A stretch of 64,000 nucleotides of DNA from positions 244,856,869 through 244,920,868 of the forward strand of contig CM066035.1 of the NCBI GenBank assembly GCA_033557465.1, given 5' to 3'. The notes under the pieces are model-generated. The model did not search any database. It saw nothing but the letters and a program-made list of their open reading frames with translations, and was not told the origin of the DNA. Shown here one piece after another: positions 33,501 to 42,769 of this stretch. Within the stretch, counting starts at the first letter, position 1, and each line of letters starts with the position of its first letter. Position numbers and translations under genes: made by a program. This stretch comes from Ichthyophis bannanicus. Lineage: Eukaryota > Chordata > Amphibia > Gymnophiona > Ichthyophiidae.

Positions 33501-35096
33501 CCTAGCTCATATAGACCTATCGCCAGTATACCTTTCTTATCCAAAGTAATCGAGAAGGTTGTCCAAATACACCTCAAGGACTACAGAGACCTAAACACAC
33601 CGCTAGACGACCAATTTGGTTTTCGCCCGTACCATGGTGTCGAAATCCTATTACTAGCTATATTCAACACACTCCTATGTGGAATGGATAACACAAAACA
33701 AGCGTTCATCCTTGTTTTCTTAGATATTGCCTCTGCCTTCGACAATGTCAACCACAACACCCTCCTCACAAGACTATCCTCACAAGACTAGCCCAAATTG
33801 GAATAAATGGTACAATACTCCAATGGTTTAAATCATACATCTCTGATTGCATGCAACAAGTTCAAGTAGGACTAGAAACATCTGCTACCTTCATACAGGA
33901 ACAGAGAACACCACAAGGATCAGCCCCCTCAGCCCTTCTATTCAATTTATATCTCTAGCCAATCTGCAATATATTCCGAAAATTTGAGATAGGAAATTGT
34001 CTGCATAGATACGATATCCTATTATACATCCTCTTAGACATAACAAACCCCACCTATCACAATCTGCCAGCATGCATCAAAGAAACAGAGAACTGGCTAA
34101 ACACCAATAACCTGAGCATCAATTTCAAGAAAATTGAAGTATTATATACCACAAGAAACCAAACCTTTATCCCCCTCTCCAGATACTCACTATTCATGAC
34201 ATTGTGCTGCCAGTGAAACATGAAGTAAAATACTTGGGTGTCACTCTCAACCAATCCTCAGCATGACAACACACATAAAGCAAATGACCAGAATTATATT
34301 TTTCAAACTAAGGACCATACAACATTTAAAACCCTTTAATTGACACCCAGAATTTTAGATCTGTGGTACAAGCCCTCATGGCTATTGTAACAGCTTATTA
34401 CAGGGAACAATCAAAAAGAGTCTGAACCTACTCCAAATGGCACAAAAAGGGACAGCAAGAATCATCCGTAAGGCCCGATTAACAGACCACATCACACCCA
34501 TTCTCCATAAACTCCACTGGTTACCAGTAACAAGCAGGATAAACTACAAAACCATAATGACCACATTCAAGATAAGGCATAACATAGCACCTTCATTCTT
34601 CATAACCCTAATTCACATCCCAACAGACACAAGATCCAGAAGAGGAAGTGCACAGAACACTCTTATAGTCCCTTTGGCTTTCCACAAAACAAAACAGACC
34701 GCAAGCAATACAGTATTCTCATTTGTAGCCCCCATCCTTTGGAATGCTCTTCCAGACACATTACGCTCAATCAAAGACTTACAAACATTCAGAAAGGAAC
34801 TCAAAACACTACTCTTCACTGAACACTATGGCAACAACTATAGTAATAGCAGCAGTGATCCAACCCATAGCCACACACATTGAATCTCTCAAACTTCACA
34901 GATATCAGCTTAATTGACTTACAATTCTTTAAGCCTGCAAATGAAAACAATACAAATGTGAATTATGTAAACGTCGCTATACAAAACCTGTACATAGTTA
35001 CATATGTAAATAGTTGTTCTATGTAACCTGTTTGTTTATTGTAAACCTCCCTTGATCTTCAGAAGGGGCGATATAGAAAAACGTCACAAATAAATA
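30540..35096 (+). mobile_element. L2-like LINE, near full length
   Basis: This is the longest LINE in the window. A leader of about 1.2 kb (30540-31789) with no clear protein precedes an ORF2 relic with endonuclease (about 32070-32740) and RT (about 33420-34430). The C-terminal domain (34437-34883) and a 3' UTR follow, ending GATATAGAAAAACGTCAC and AAATAAATAAAT at about 35096. The tail has the GTAAAC...GGCGATATAG layout shared with other L2-like tails and with the SINE tail. The 5' boundary is uncertain. Confidence 0.7.
31790..34883 (+). pseudogene. L2-like ORF2: endonuclease and reverse transcriptase
   Basis: The frame opens at 31790 (MENNKAFACAIYLLML). Around 32080 it reads TRSIRNKNP then, after a frameshift near 32110, DESPDILCATETWLADSDNI, the start of the apurinic-like endonuclease domain. 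LTICLLYRPPSS and PYIILGDFNLPSLHI (32193-32681) continue that domain. RT follows from 33432 with LIMIRPILKNKTLNEEDPSS, YRPIASIPFLSKVIEKVV and FLDIASAFDNVNHNTLLTRL, which is motif A. The downstream catalytic segment is decayed. The C-terminal part (34437-34883) shows HITPILHKLHWLPVTSRINY and FSFVAPILWNALPDTLRSIK. At least four frameshifts; not functional. Confidence 0.8.
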
Positions 35097-35234
35097 AATA
35101 GATCGGTGCATGGGTGCTGGGCTGAAAAACATACACTTAATTCCCCTGACCTCCTACAGCAATTCCACAAACAAGGAATCCCATGAAAAGGACTAGATTT
35201 TGTGGTTCTTTCCATGACTGAAGAATTGCAAAAT

Positions 35235-35315
35235 GTCAGGGATGTTGGCTGTTCACGAGACTCCTCCTAGAATATTGTGTCCAGTTCTGGAGGTTGTACA
35301 TCCAATGGATATACT
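35235..35315 (+). pseudogene. Short CR1 fragment
   Basis: The sequence CTAGAATATTGTGTCCAGTT encodes LEYCVQF, the CR1 C-terminal motif seen at 13030-13070. Only about 80 bases are recognisable before the next repeat. Confidence 0.5.
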
Positions 35316-35317
35316 AC

Positions 35318-35860
35318 TGCTATTACTACTTCTTATCATTTGTATAGCGCTACAAGGCATTTGCAGCATTGTACAGAGACAAGTAAGAGATGGTGCCTTC
35401 TTGTAAGTGTTTACAATCTAGTCAAGACAGACAACACAACTAGGGACTAGGATATATCCAGGAGAATGGTAAGGAAACACACAGAAGGTAAATAGGAGAC
35501 TAGGAGGATCAGGATCCAAAATCAGTCTCAAAGAAGTGCGTATTTAACTTGGATTTGAAAAGGGCCACAGATGGAGCCTGGCATACCGACTCAGGTAGTT
35601 TGTTCCAGGCATAAGGAGTAACAAGATAGAAAGATCAAAGTCTGAAGTTGGCAATGGAAGAGAGTTTAAGTCCATGCCACATTTTTTCTCACTTGTGTAA
35701 CTGGAGCATTTCTTGAAATCCATGCGGGGTCCTTTTAAAGTCATCTGGGATTTTTTTTGTTTTGTTTTTGTTTGTTTTTTAGGAAGCGAAAGAAAAGGGT
35801 TGGAGTCATTGAGTAGTTATATGGAATAATCACTGAATATAGTCCTAACGTTCTCCCCTA
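35318..35860 (-). mobile_element. Retroelement tail family, reversed copy
   Basis: This begins TACTACTGCTATTACTACTT, then TTTGTATAGCGCTACAAGGC, the reverse complement of the tail at 29600-29690. The element then continues for about 500 bases in which a minus-strand frame (35744-35544) stays open without a recognised family. It may be a non-LTR element 3' region of unknown type. Confidence 0.5.
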
Positions 35861-35902
35861 TAGAAGTGGCAGTGGGTCCTATAAAGAGACTCAGAGAGAT
35901 TC

Positions 35903-36110
35903 AGTTTATTTATTTATTTACATTTTCTTATATACCGCACTATTTGGCATCAGCGCGGTTTACATAGAACATAAAATCAGACAGGAAAACATGTGCCTGA
36001 GTTTACAATTAACCGGATAACAAACTTGTATCATAGGAAGCGGTCACAATTAACAGGACAGTAAAACTTGTACCAGTTGTTGGGAGTGTGGGAAATACTA
36101 CGAAGTTATC
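35903..36110 (-). mobile_element. SINE/LINE tail fragment
   Basis: The ATTT run is followed by TATACCGCACTATTTGGCAT and CAGCGCGGTTTACATAGAAC, the same tail as at 3176-3335 and in the SINEs. No tRNA-like head is visible, so it is 5'-truncated or belongs to the parent LINE. Confidence 0.6.
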
Positions 36111-36789
36111 CATTCACCAAGCCCACTTGAGAAGTGCAATATAAGTTGCTGTTTAGAACACGTGTCACACCTGTACGCCTTCATCAAATAGTTCTTTTTC
36201 AGAGTTGTGCTGAAAGGATTGTGGAAAGATAGAATCCCAAAAACTATGCTGAAGGGTGCCTATTAGGATTAAGCCATTCTGGGAGGAGATTGTAAAGGTG
36301 AATAGTTAGTTACTAATCCGAAGGTGCAGGTGAATGAGGCTCTTTTACGTCTGGATTTCTCCTAGAGACCTGCTGTCACCCTGCTTAATAGAACCACCTC
36401 ATCTAACTTTTTATTTTTAGCAGACAGAATCTGCATCGCAGAGAGAGCCCGACCTCTTGCTATTTATTTTTATTTAGAATTTAGCTCACACCTTTCCAGT
36501 AGTGGTTTAGGTGAGATAACAAATCAGGTACAGTAGGTATTTCCCTGTCTGAAAGTGCTTACAATCTAAGGGGCCGATGCAGAAAAGCTTAGCGTGGCAT
36601 TTTTATGGTGCTTTTCCTGCACTAGGCTCTCCAAAAAGCAAGCTAGCCCTGGACCATCACCAAAATACCACCACACTAAACTGCAGTGCACATGGCATGC
36701 AAGTCACATACAAACTGATGCATAATTGCGCCAGATGTAAAAACATCTGCACTGAAACTTGGCGCAGCTTTTTTCACTGTTTTTTTTAA
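36111..36789. other. Unassigned sequence
   Basis: Includes a stretch near 36540-36790 beginning GGGGCCGATGCAGAAAAGCT that has the look of a dispersed repeat. I cannot match it within the window. Confidence 0.35.
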
Positions 36790-37489
36790 TGTTGGACCTT
36801 CACACCAGCTTCGAGCAGGCATTGGTGGCCCTGGGAAAGACACCATGATGACATAGGATCTGTACCAAAAACCTTATGAAGGTGACACTTTACTTACCAG
36901 TTAATGACCGTGCAGACATTTGTCGGGCAGCAACGCAGACATCACTTTCCACTTTTGTCAAGTATTACTGCTTGGATGTCCACGCGCAGGTGGACATAGC
37001 CTTTGGCTCAAGAGTTTTGCGAGCTGCTGTGTCTTCTTCCCAGCCAGTGGAGTTGTAACTTTGGATATGGAAGGTGACATTTTACCTACCAATTAATGTC
37101 CTTTCCTTGAGTCCTGCTAGACCAGTCCAGGGCCCACTCCTAAAACTGTATTGCTTTTTCTGCTGCTGCGGTACTTTTGGGTCCGCTATGATTTTTATCC
37201 TTGGCTCTATAGGTTCATCATCTACTAACAGCATTCTGTTTATGCTTTCCTGTACATAGTTCTCGACTGTTGATTACTCCTTGTTCCCGTGATTCTGGTT
37301 GTTTGAAGCTTGCCATGTTTCTCCCATATGCTTTGTGATGAATATTGAAGGGACCTCTGGTGGCTGAGGCGAACATAAGCATGGAAGTGATGTCATTGAA
37401 ACTGGGCCTTTATTGGTTCTGTGTGTCCACAATCTGCCTGGCCTGGTCTAGGCAGGATGATATGGAAATGAGATAAGATATTTTAAATA
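36790..37489 (+). mobile_element. DIRS fragment on the plus strand, third terminal type
   Basis: The frame 36876-37058 contains DICRAATQTSLSTFVKYYCL and then FGSRVLRAAV. These correspond to ICRAATWASVHTFTAHYCLD and FGQAVLQ of the copy B recombinase C-terminus, including the catalytic tyrosine. Downstream, GGTGACATTTTACCTACCAA and TTGAGTCCTGCTAGACCAGT are terminal sequences unlike those of the A, B or C copies. A related GGTGACACTTTACTTACCAG lies just upstream of the recombinase motif. It is therefore a separate DIRS lineage. Confidence 0.65.
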
Positions 37490-37604
37490 TGGAAAGCAGG
37501 GGAGAGATGTAGAGGATATGATAATATAATATCAAAATACCTCAAAGTTATACATAAGACACATGAAGCTCTTTCACAAGAGTTCACAGTCTGAAGCTTG
37601 AGAA
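37490..37604 (+). pseudogene. CR1 fragment, left half of a split copy
   Basis: GAGATGTAGAGGATATGATA and AATACCTCAAAG correspond to the CR1 segment RGDMIEMFKYLRG seen at 11725-11765. The fragment stops at the left end of DIRS B. Its continuation is at 44860. Confidence 0.55.
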
Positions 37605-37800
37605 AGCATAGTTATTCACCTGTAACAGGTGATCTCCGGGAACAACAGGAATTTAGTCTTCACATATGGGTATCGTCGGTACCGACGGAGCCTGCGTGGG
37701 AATGCTCCCCAGCATCCAATAGGAACGCTTTTGGGAGCATCCCTCAGCACATGCGCGATGCCTTCCCGCCTTTCCAACTCTCCCTCTTCAGTTAAGTTTG
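37605..37800 (-). repeat. DIRS B 3' terminal repeat with extension
   Basis: Inverted relative to 44698-44859 (shared GGGAGCATCCCTCAGCACAT and TCCAATAGGAACGCTTTTGG). The outer extension starts AGCATAGTTATTCACCTGTA. Its complement forms the left half of the internal complementary region. Confidence 0.75.
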
Positions 37801-37875
37801 TAGCTGAGTAAAAGGATAGAGGGAGAGAGGAAAGAGAAGAAGAGAGAGACAACTCCTAGGGGAAGTGGGTGGGTT

Positions 37876-37974
37876 GTGAAGACTAAATTCCTGCTGTTCC
37901 CGGAGATCACCTGTTACAGGTGAGTAACTACGCTATCTCCAGGAACAAGCAGGAATGTAGTCTTCACATATGGG
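37876..37974 (-). repeat. DIRS B internal complementary region
   Basis: Positions 37876-37934 are the reverse complement of the 3' terminus (from 37605), and 37935-37974 that of the 5' terminus (44820-44859). The join is exact to the base and matches copies A1 and A3. Confidence 0.8.
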
Positions 37975-38082
37975 GACTCCCTAGCTGAAGATGCCAGGAG
38001 ATAGCCCCAGGAAGGTGCCACCCTAAAAAGGTCTCCTGCAGAAAAAGGTAGTAGTCGAGGACATGTAAAGTGTGGAGAATGT

Positions 38083-38493
38083 GTGATTTGTCCAATATCA
38101 GAAGATATTAAAGAATTTATCTATTTGGAGAAAACCTACCATTTGAAACATCTCACATCCTGCACCACCACTTCAGTCATTTATGCTATTAAATGTCCAT
38201 GTTCTAAATTGTATATTGGAAAAACCATTAGATCATTTAAAACTCGGATCTTGGAACATAAGAGTCGTTTGCGCTGTGCAGTGCTGACGGTTCCGATAGT
38301 TCAGCATTGTGTTGAAGCACGGCATGATTTTGACCAATTACGTTGCTTCTGCATTGACCACATTCAACGGCCCATGCGGGGTAAGACCCTAGATGAGACC
38401 TTGACTTTTTATGAACAACGTTGGATCTTTTTAGTCAATACCGTACAACCCTATGGTTTGAACTCTTCAATAGAATGGCAGGTATGCCTTTAA
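38083..38493 (+). pseudogene. PLE GIY-YIG endonuclease domain (truncated)
   Basis: An open frame of 136 codons with the same layout as residues 430-572 of the copy 1 protein. It has a CGECVIC zinc-like motif just before the first ATG, then TSVIYAIKCPC, LYIGKTIRSFKTRILEHKSR and a C-terminal FYEQRWIFLVNTVQPYGLNS. The GIY-YIG residues (VIY, YIG, the arginine and EHKSR) are present. RT is absent through 5' truncation, so it cannot work alone. There is no stop within the frame, consistent with a recent insertion. Confidence 0.85.
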
Positions 38494-38806
38494 AAAGGAC
38501 GATCGTCATGCCCAATAGGACTGTTATCATTGGCTGACTCTATACCATTGAAGAGAGTTTAGTATAAAGCTTGAATTGAGATCACTAGCACGCATGCGCG
38601 GCGTTTTTGAGACATTAGAAGAAACATTTGTGCAGACGCGGGCAGCAGCTTTCTTGTAAGTGATAATGGAATGCATTTTTATACAGCATATTATTCCTGA
38701 CATTTTGCACTATAACATTTTATTAAGATTGTTATTTTAAGTAATCACAGTGGGTGAGAACCAGTGAGCTTTTTGAAGCTGCTTTGTTGTGTCTGTTTTT
38801 ATAGAT

Positions 38807-38868
38807 CCTCCTGAAGAAACTCCTGTGTGGAGTGAAACGCTATTATGGTACCGGAGGAAGCGTTGAGG
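38807..38868 (+). ncRNA. Hammerhead ribozyme-like motif in PLE 3' region (copy 2)
   Basis: Helix I 5' strand CCUC (38807-38810) is followed by core CUGAAGA (38811-38817), an unpaired A, then stem II ACUCC/GGAGU (38819-38823 with 38829-38833, loop UGUGU). GAA (38834-38836) follows. Helix III is ACGC/GCGU (38837-38840 with 38860-38863, 19-base loop). U38864 is the predicted cleavage site, and the helix I 3' strand GAGG is 38865-38868. Compared with copy 1, stems I and II differ in sequence yet still pair. Helix III and the core are identical. Confidence 0.7.
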
Positions 38869-39403
38869 CAAAAAAGACACGAGACACAAAGTTAAGACTT
38901 TTTCCTTTTACTGTAAAGTCTTAAGAAACGTCTTTACGTTTGGTGGTGGAGGACTGGTGTTTGTATCAGCAATCTTAAAAAACAAAAAATTCAAAACACA
39001 GAAAAACCAAAAATCCAGGATGGTTACTGATGTTACCAGTGCGCTGTTGCTTTTTTACAAATAAGCATTTGTTTGAGCGCGGTATTGGTCTGAAACCTCC
39101 TGGTGGGTTTATATATTATATTTTATATTTTATATTTTAAGATTAACAGCTTTTTAATATCGACATTCAGGGATCCCTGCCAGTTAACCAGAAAATGGGA
39201 AAGGAAGAAGTTTGATTAACAAAAAGAAGCAAACAATTTAGAGGATTTTTCCACTATGGTTATTTGTTTGTATGGAGTGCTTTTGCTATAATTAGGATTA
39301 TCATTCACTCCGTGAAGACCAAAGATATATACCCTAAAAAGGTAGGCATCCTTCCTCCCATGGATCTCTGGCATTCCACCAGGGTTGGTGGGTAGGAGAT
39401 GAA

Positions 39404-40765
39404 TTAGGTCTGAAAGAGATTTTGAAGAACAGCTTGGCCAAAGGAGGCATCCTGATGGGAGGCTTTATCCAGGCAGTAGTGGGCTGTGAAGGTGTGTACC
39501 GAAGCCCAGGTGGCTGCTCGGCAAATGCTATTAATAGACACAGAGTGGAGATTAGCCATAGAAGCTGCCATGGCTCTCACATTATGAGCTGACATGGTCC
39601 TGAAGAGGAAGACCCTTACTCTCATAAGCAAAGGATATGCATTGGGAAATCCATTTAGATAAAGTTCTTTTGGAGACTGGAAGTCCCAAATGACTAGGGT
39701 CAAAAGCTATAAAACGTTGTGAGGACTTTCTATGTTGCTGGGTCCTTTTACAATCCAAAGTATGAAGGTTTCTTTCTGCATTAGAGGCATGAGGCATCAG
39801 AAAAAATACAGGAAGATAAATTGATTGGTTTAAATGAAAAGGCGAAACCACCTTCGGCATAAAGTGTTGGCGAGTTCGAAGAACCACCTTATCATGATGA
39901 AACCTAGTATAAGGAGGATCAGCCACTAAAGCTTGCAATTCACTAATGCGACGGGAAGAGGTGATTGCAATTAGGAAGATTTATTTATTTTTATTTATTT
40001 ACATTCTCTTATATACCGTGCTATTCTGCATCAGTGTGGTTTACATTGAACAAACTGAAATTACATTGAACAGGGCATTATAACTTGGAGATAACTATTT
40101 TACAGGGAACATGGGCTATGGAGGGTTAAGTGGCTTGCCCAAGACCACAAGGAGCACCTGTGGGACTAGAAACCCCAGTCCTTCCGGCCCAAGGTTGCTG
40201 TCCTCTAGTGGGATCTGAACCCCTGACCTTACGGCCTGAAGTACCTTGCCCCAACCATTAGGCCACTCCTCCACTCTGACCTTCCAGGTCAAGAACTTAA
40301 GGGCTGTAGTGGCCAAAGGTTCAAAAGGCAGCTTCATGAGCTGCCCGAGAACTAGATTTAGATCCCATGCCACCGGTGGTGGCTTGATGGGAGGTTTAGT
40401 TAATAAAAGACCTCTCATAAATCTTGACAGGAGTGGATGAGAGGAAATTGATTGTCCATTTAGAGGCTTATAAGAAGCTGCAATTGCACTAAGATGGACT
40501 CTTACTGAATTGGTCTTTAAACCAGAACTCGATAAGTGAAGCAGATACTCTAGTATCGATTCTAAGGGTATAACCAGGGGTTTAATCCCTTCTTGGAGCA
40601 CCATATAGTAAAACGTTTCCACTTGAAGGCATAAGATCTTCTTGTGGAAAGTTTCCTAGAAGCCTGAAGGATATCTTTTACCTGCTGGGACAGGTTGAAA
40701 CCTTGGAGGTCTAAGCCTTCAGCAACCAGGCCGTGAGGTGCAGGGACTGGGGATTCGGGTGCCAT
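39404..40765 (-). pseudogene. DIRS tyrosine recombinase (copy B)
   Basis: Minus-strand frames 40765-40562 and 40622-40290 hold the N-terminal domain (ASRKLSTRRSYAFKWKRFTI, LEYLLHLSSSGLKTNSVRVH). The SINE at 39976-40275 interrupts it. Frames 39965-39582 and 39703-39404 hold the catalytic domain. The first arginine lies in SSRRISELQALVADPP and the HxxR box in HNVRAMAASMANLHS. The tyrosine lies in TFTAHYCLDK. All key residues can be seen, but frameshifts and the SINE disable the gene. The product would insert the circular cDNA. Confidence 0.8.
39976..40275 (-). mobile_element. tRNA-derived SINE, reference complete copy
   Basis: On the minus strand it starts GAGGAGTGGCCTAATGGTTG, with box A at the complement of 40255-40265 (TGGCCTAATGG) and box B at the complement of 40211-40221 (GGTTCAGATCC). 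The body contains GTCTTGGGCAAGCCACTTAA. The tail carries GTAAACCACACTGATGCAGA and ACGGTATATAAGAG and ends in an ATTT-rich run. The tRNA-like head points to an RNA polymerase III promoter. The tail resembles L2-like 3' ends here. It sits inside the recombinase gene of DIRS B. Confidence 0.8.
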
Positions 40766-40792
40766 AGCGTCCCGTTCTCCTGGGAAAGGAGA

Positions 40793-42726
40793 TCAGGAGT
40801 ATGCCCTAACTCCAGAGGTGCCGCTTGAGAGAGATGTAGAAGCAGGGAATACCATGTTTGGCGTGGCCATCGTTTTGCTATGAGAATCATGCGACCCCTG
40901 TCTCTCTGAAGCTTGAAGAGTGTTTTGGGGATGAGGGGAATGGGTGGGAAGGCATAAAGGAAGTCCTGACCTCAGTGAAGGAGGAAGGCATCCCTTTCCG
41001 GACAGTTGTGAGCAGGAATCCTGGAAGAGAACCGGGGAAGTTTGGCATTCAGTGGACTTGCAAAGAGGTCTATGTCTGGAGTGCCCCAGAGATGAAATAT
41101 CTTTGCCACCTGGTCTAGGTGGAGGGACCACTCATGAGGCAGCAGTACTCGACTGAGTTTGTCTGCCCAAAGGTTTTCAATGCCTGGAAGATATACCACT
41201 AGAAGGTGAATTTGATGCTCTCTGGCAAGGGCCCACAGTCGTAAAGCTTCGTTGCATAACGACACAGAGCCTGTTCCGCCCTGCTTGTTCACATAGAACA
41301 TGGCTACTTGATTGTCCATCTGGACTAGGACTGTCTTGTAGCTGAGCTGGGCGTGGAACACTCAAAGAGCTAAATAGATTGCTCTTAATTCCAGGAGGTT
41401 TGTGTGTACACCAACCTCCTGTGGAGACTGGGTGCCCTGGGTAGAGAGATGATTCAGGTGTGCTCCCCAACCCACCTGTGATGCATCTGTTGTTAGGGTG
41501 GCCTGAAAGAGGGGTTGATGGAAAGGAGACCCCACTGTCAGATGTTTTAGTGATTGCCACCATTGGAGGGACAAAATTAGTTGTTGAGAGATTGTTATTT
41601 TGTCCGGCAAATGACCCGTGGCCTGTGTCCACTGTGTGGAGAGGGTCCACTGAGCTGCTCGCATGTGGAGGCGAGCATATGGGACTACATGAACTGTGGA
41701 TGCCATATGTCCCAGTAACTGCAGTAGCTCCCGAGCACAGAGGGAGGATTTGCCTGCTGCTTGAGAAGCTAGTTGCATCATGCGAAGACACCGGGCTTGT
41801 GGAAGGAAAGCTCTTGCCTGTCTGGTATCCAGACAGGCTCCTATGAATTCTAGGCATTGGGAAGGAACTAGTTGAGATTTTGGGAAGTTTATTACCAATC
41901 CCAAGTATTGGAGGATTCGCATTGTATGGGACAGTGCAGTGCTGGCCTCTGCAACTGTAGGGGCTCGAATGAGCCAGTAATCTAAGTAGGGGAAGATGAA
42001 AATCCCCAGGGTTCGTAGAAGTGCAGCTACTACTGCCATTCATTTCGTGAATACCCTTGGTGCTGAAGCCAGACCAAAAGGAAGAACCCTGTACTGGAAA
42101 TGTCTTCCCCTGAAAAGGAAACGTAAAAGTTTCCTGTGATCTGGATGGATGAGAATGTGAGTGTATGCATCCTTTAAGTCTAGAGAGCAAAGCCAATCCT
42201 GGCTTTGAAGGCATGGCAGAAGAATTCCTAGAGAAATCATTTTGAATTTCTCTCAAAACAGATATTTGTTCAATTCTCTGAGGTCTAGAATGGGTCTGTG
42301 TCCTCCTGTTTTCTTTGGAATAAGAAAATAGGGGGAGTAGAACCCTGCACCCTGTTGAAGAATGGGTACTTCCTCTATTGCCCCTTGGGCAAGAAGTGTG
42401 GAGACCTCATGAACCAGCAGATTGTCTGCAGAGGTTTGTGAATTGAATTGCTTTAGAATTGTAGGAGGGGGCATGATGTGAAAATGAAGTTTGTACCCCT
42501 CTCCTACAATGGACAAAGTCCAATCTTCTGCTGTTATCTGATGCCATCTGTTGACAAAGTGGCATAACCTGCCCGGAATATTGGGGGGTTGGGGACCCCT
42601 CAGAGGCAGGGAGGCAAAGCTCTCTAGGAAGGAGTTAAAGCCCTTAAGGGGGCTAAACCTGGACAGCTGGTTGGGCTCTCGGGCCTTTTGGCTTCTTTTG
42701 CTGTCTAGTTTGTCCCTTTTGGGCAA
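40793..42726 (-). pseudogene. DIRS reverse transcriptase and RNase H (copy B)
   Basis: Frame 42726-42253 carries the RT fingers (FYSPYFLIPKKTGGHRPILD, LRELNKYLF). Frame 42240-42040 has motif A as CSLDLKDAYTHILIHPDHRK and motif B-like YRVLPFGLASAPRVFTK. Frame 42039-41362 holds the catalytic motif as FPYLDYWLI, where DIRS relatives have YLDDWLI, so one catalytic aspartate is lost. The RNase H region includes TTDASQVGWGAHL and, in 41361-40972, VQMDNQVAMFYVNKQGGTGS and NLWADKLSR. The final part (41131-40793) is shifted. Several stops and frameshifts add to the lost active site. Confidence 0.85.
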
Positions 42727-42769
42727 CCTGACCTGGAGTTTGACTCTGCTGGGTATAGGAAGGATAAAA

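Larger units (their letters stand above)
38033..39330 (+). mobile_element. Penelope-like element, 5'-truncated, copy 2 (13-bp TSD)
   Basis: Inserted in DIRS B between two copies of ACCCTAAAAAGGT (38020-38032 and 39331-39343). It begins inside the coding region just before the GIY-YIG domain and is therefore heavily 5'-truncated. A 3' region with a hammerhead-like motif (38807-38868) follows. Plus orientation, opposite to DIRS B. Confidence 0.85.

Noticed and set aside
39976..40275. Functional tRNA gene
   Set aside because: Boxes A and B are present, but the rest does not fold as a cloverleaf and continues into a SINE body and LINE-like tail.
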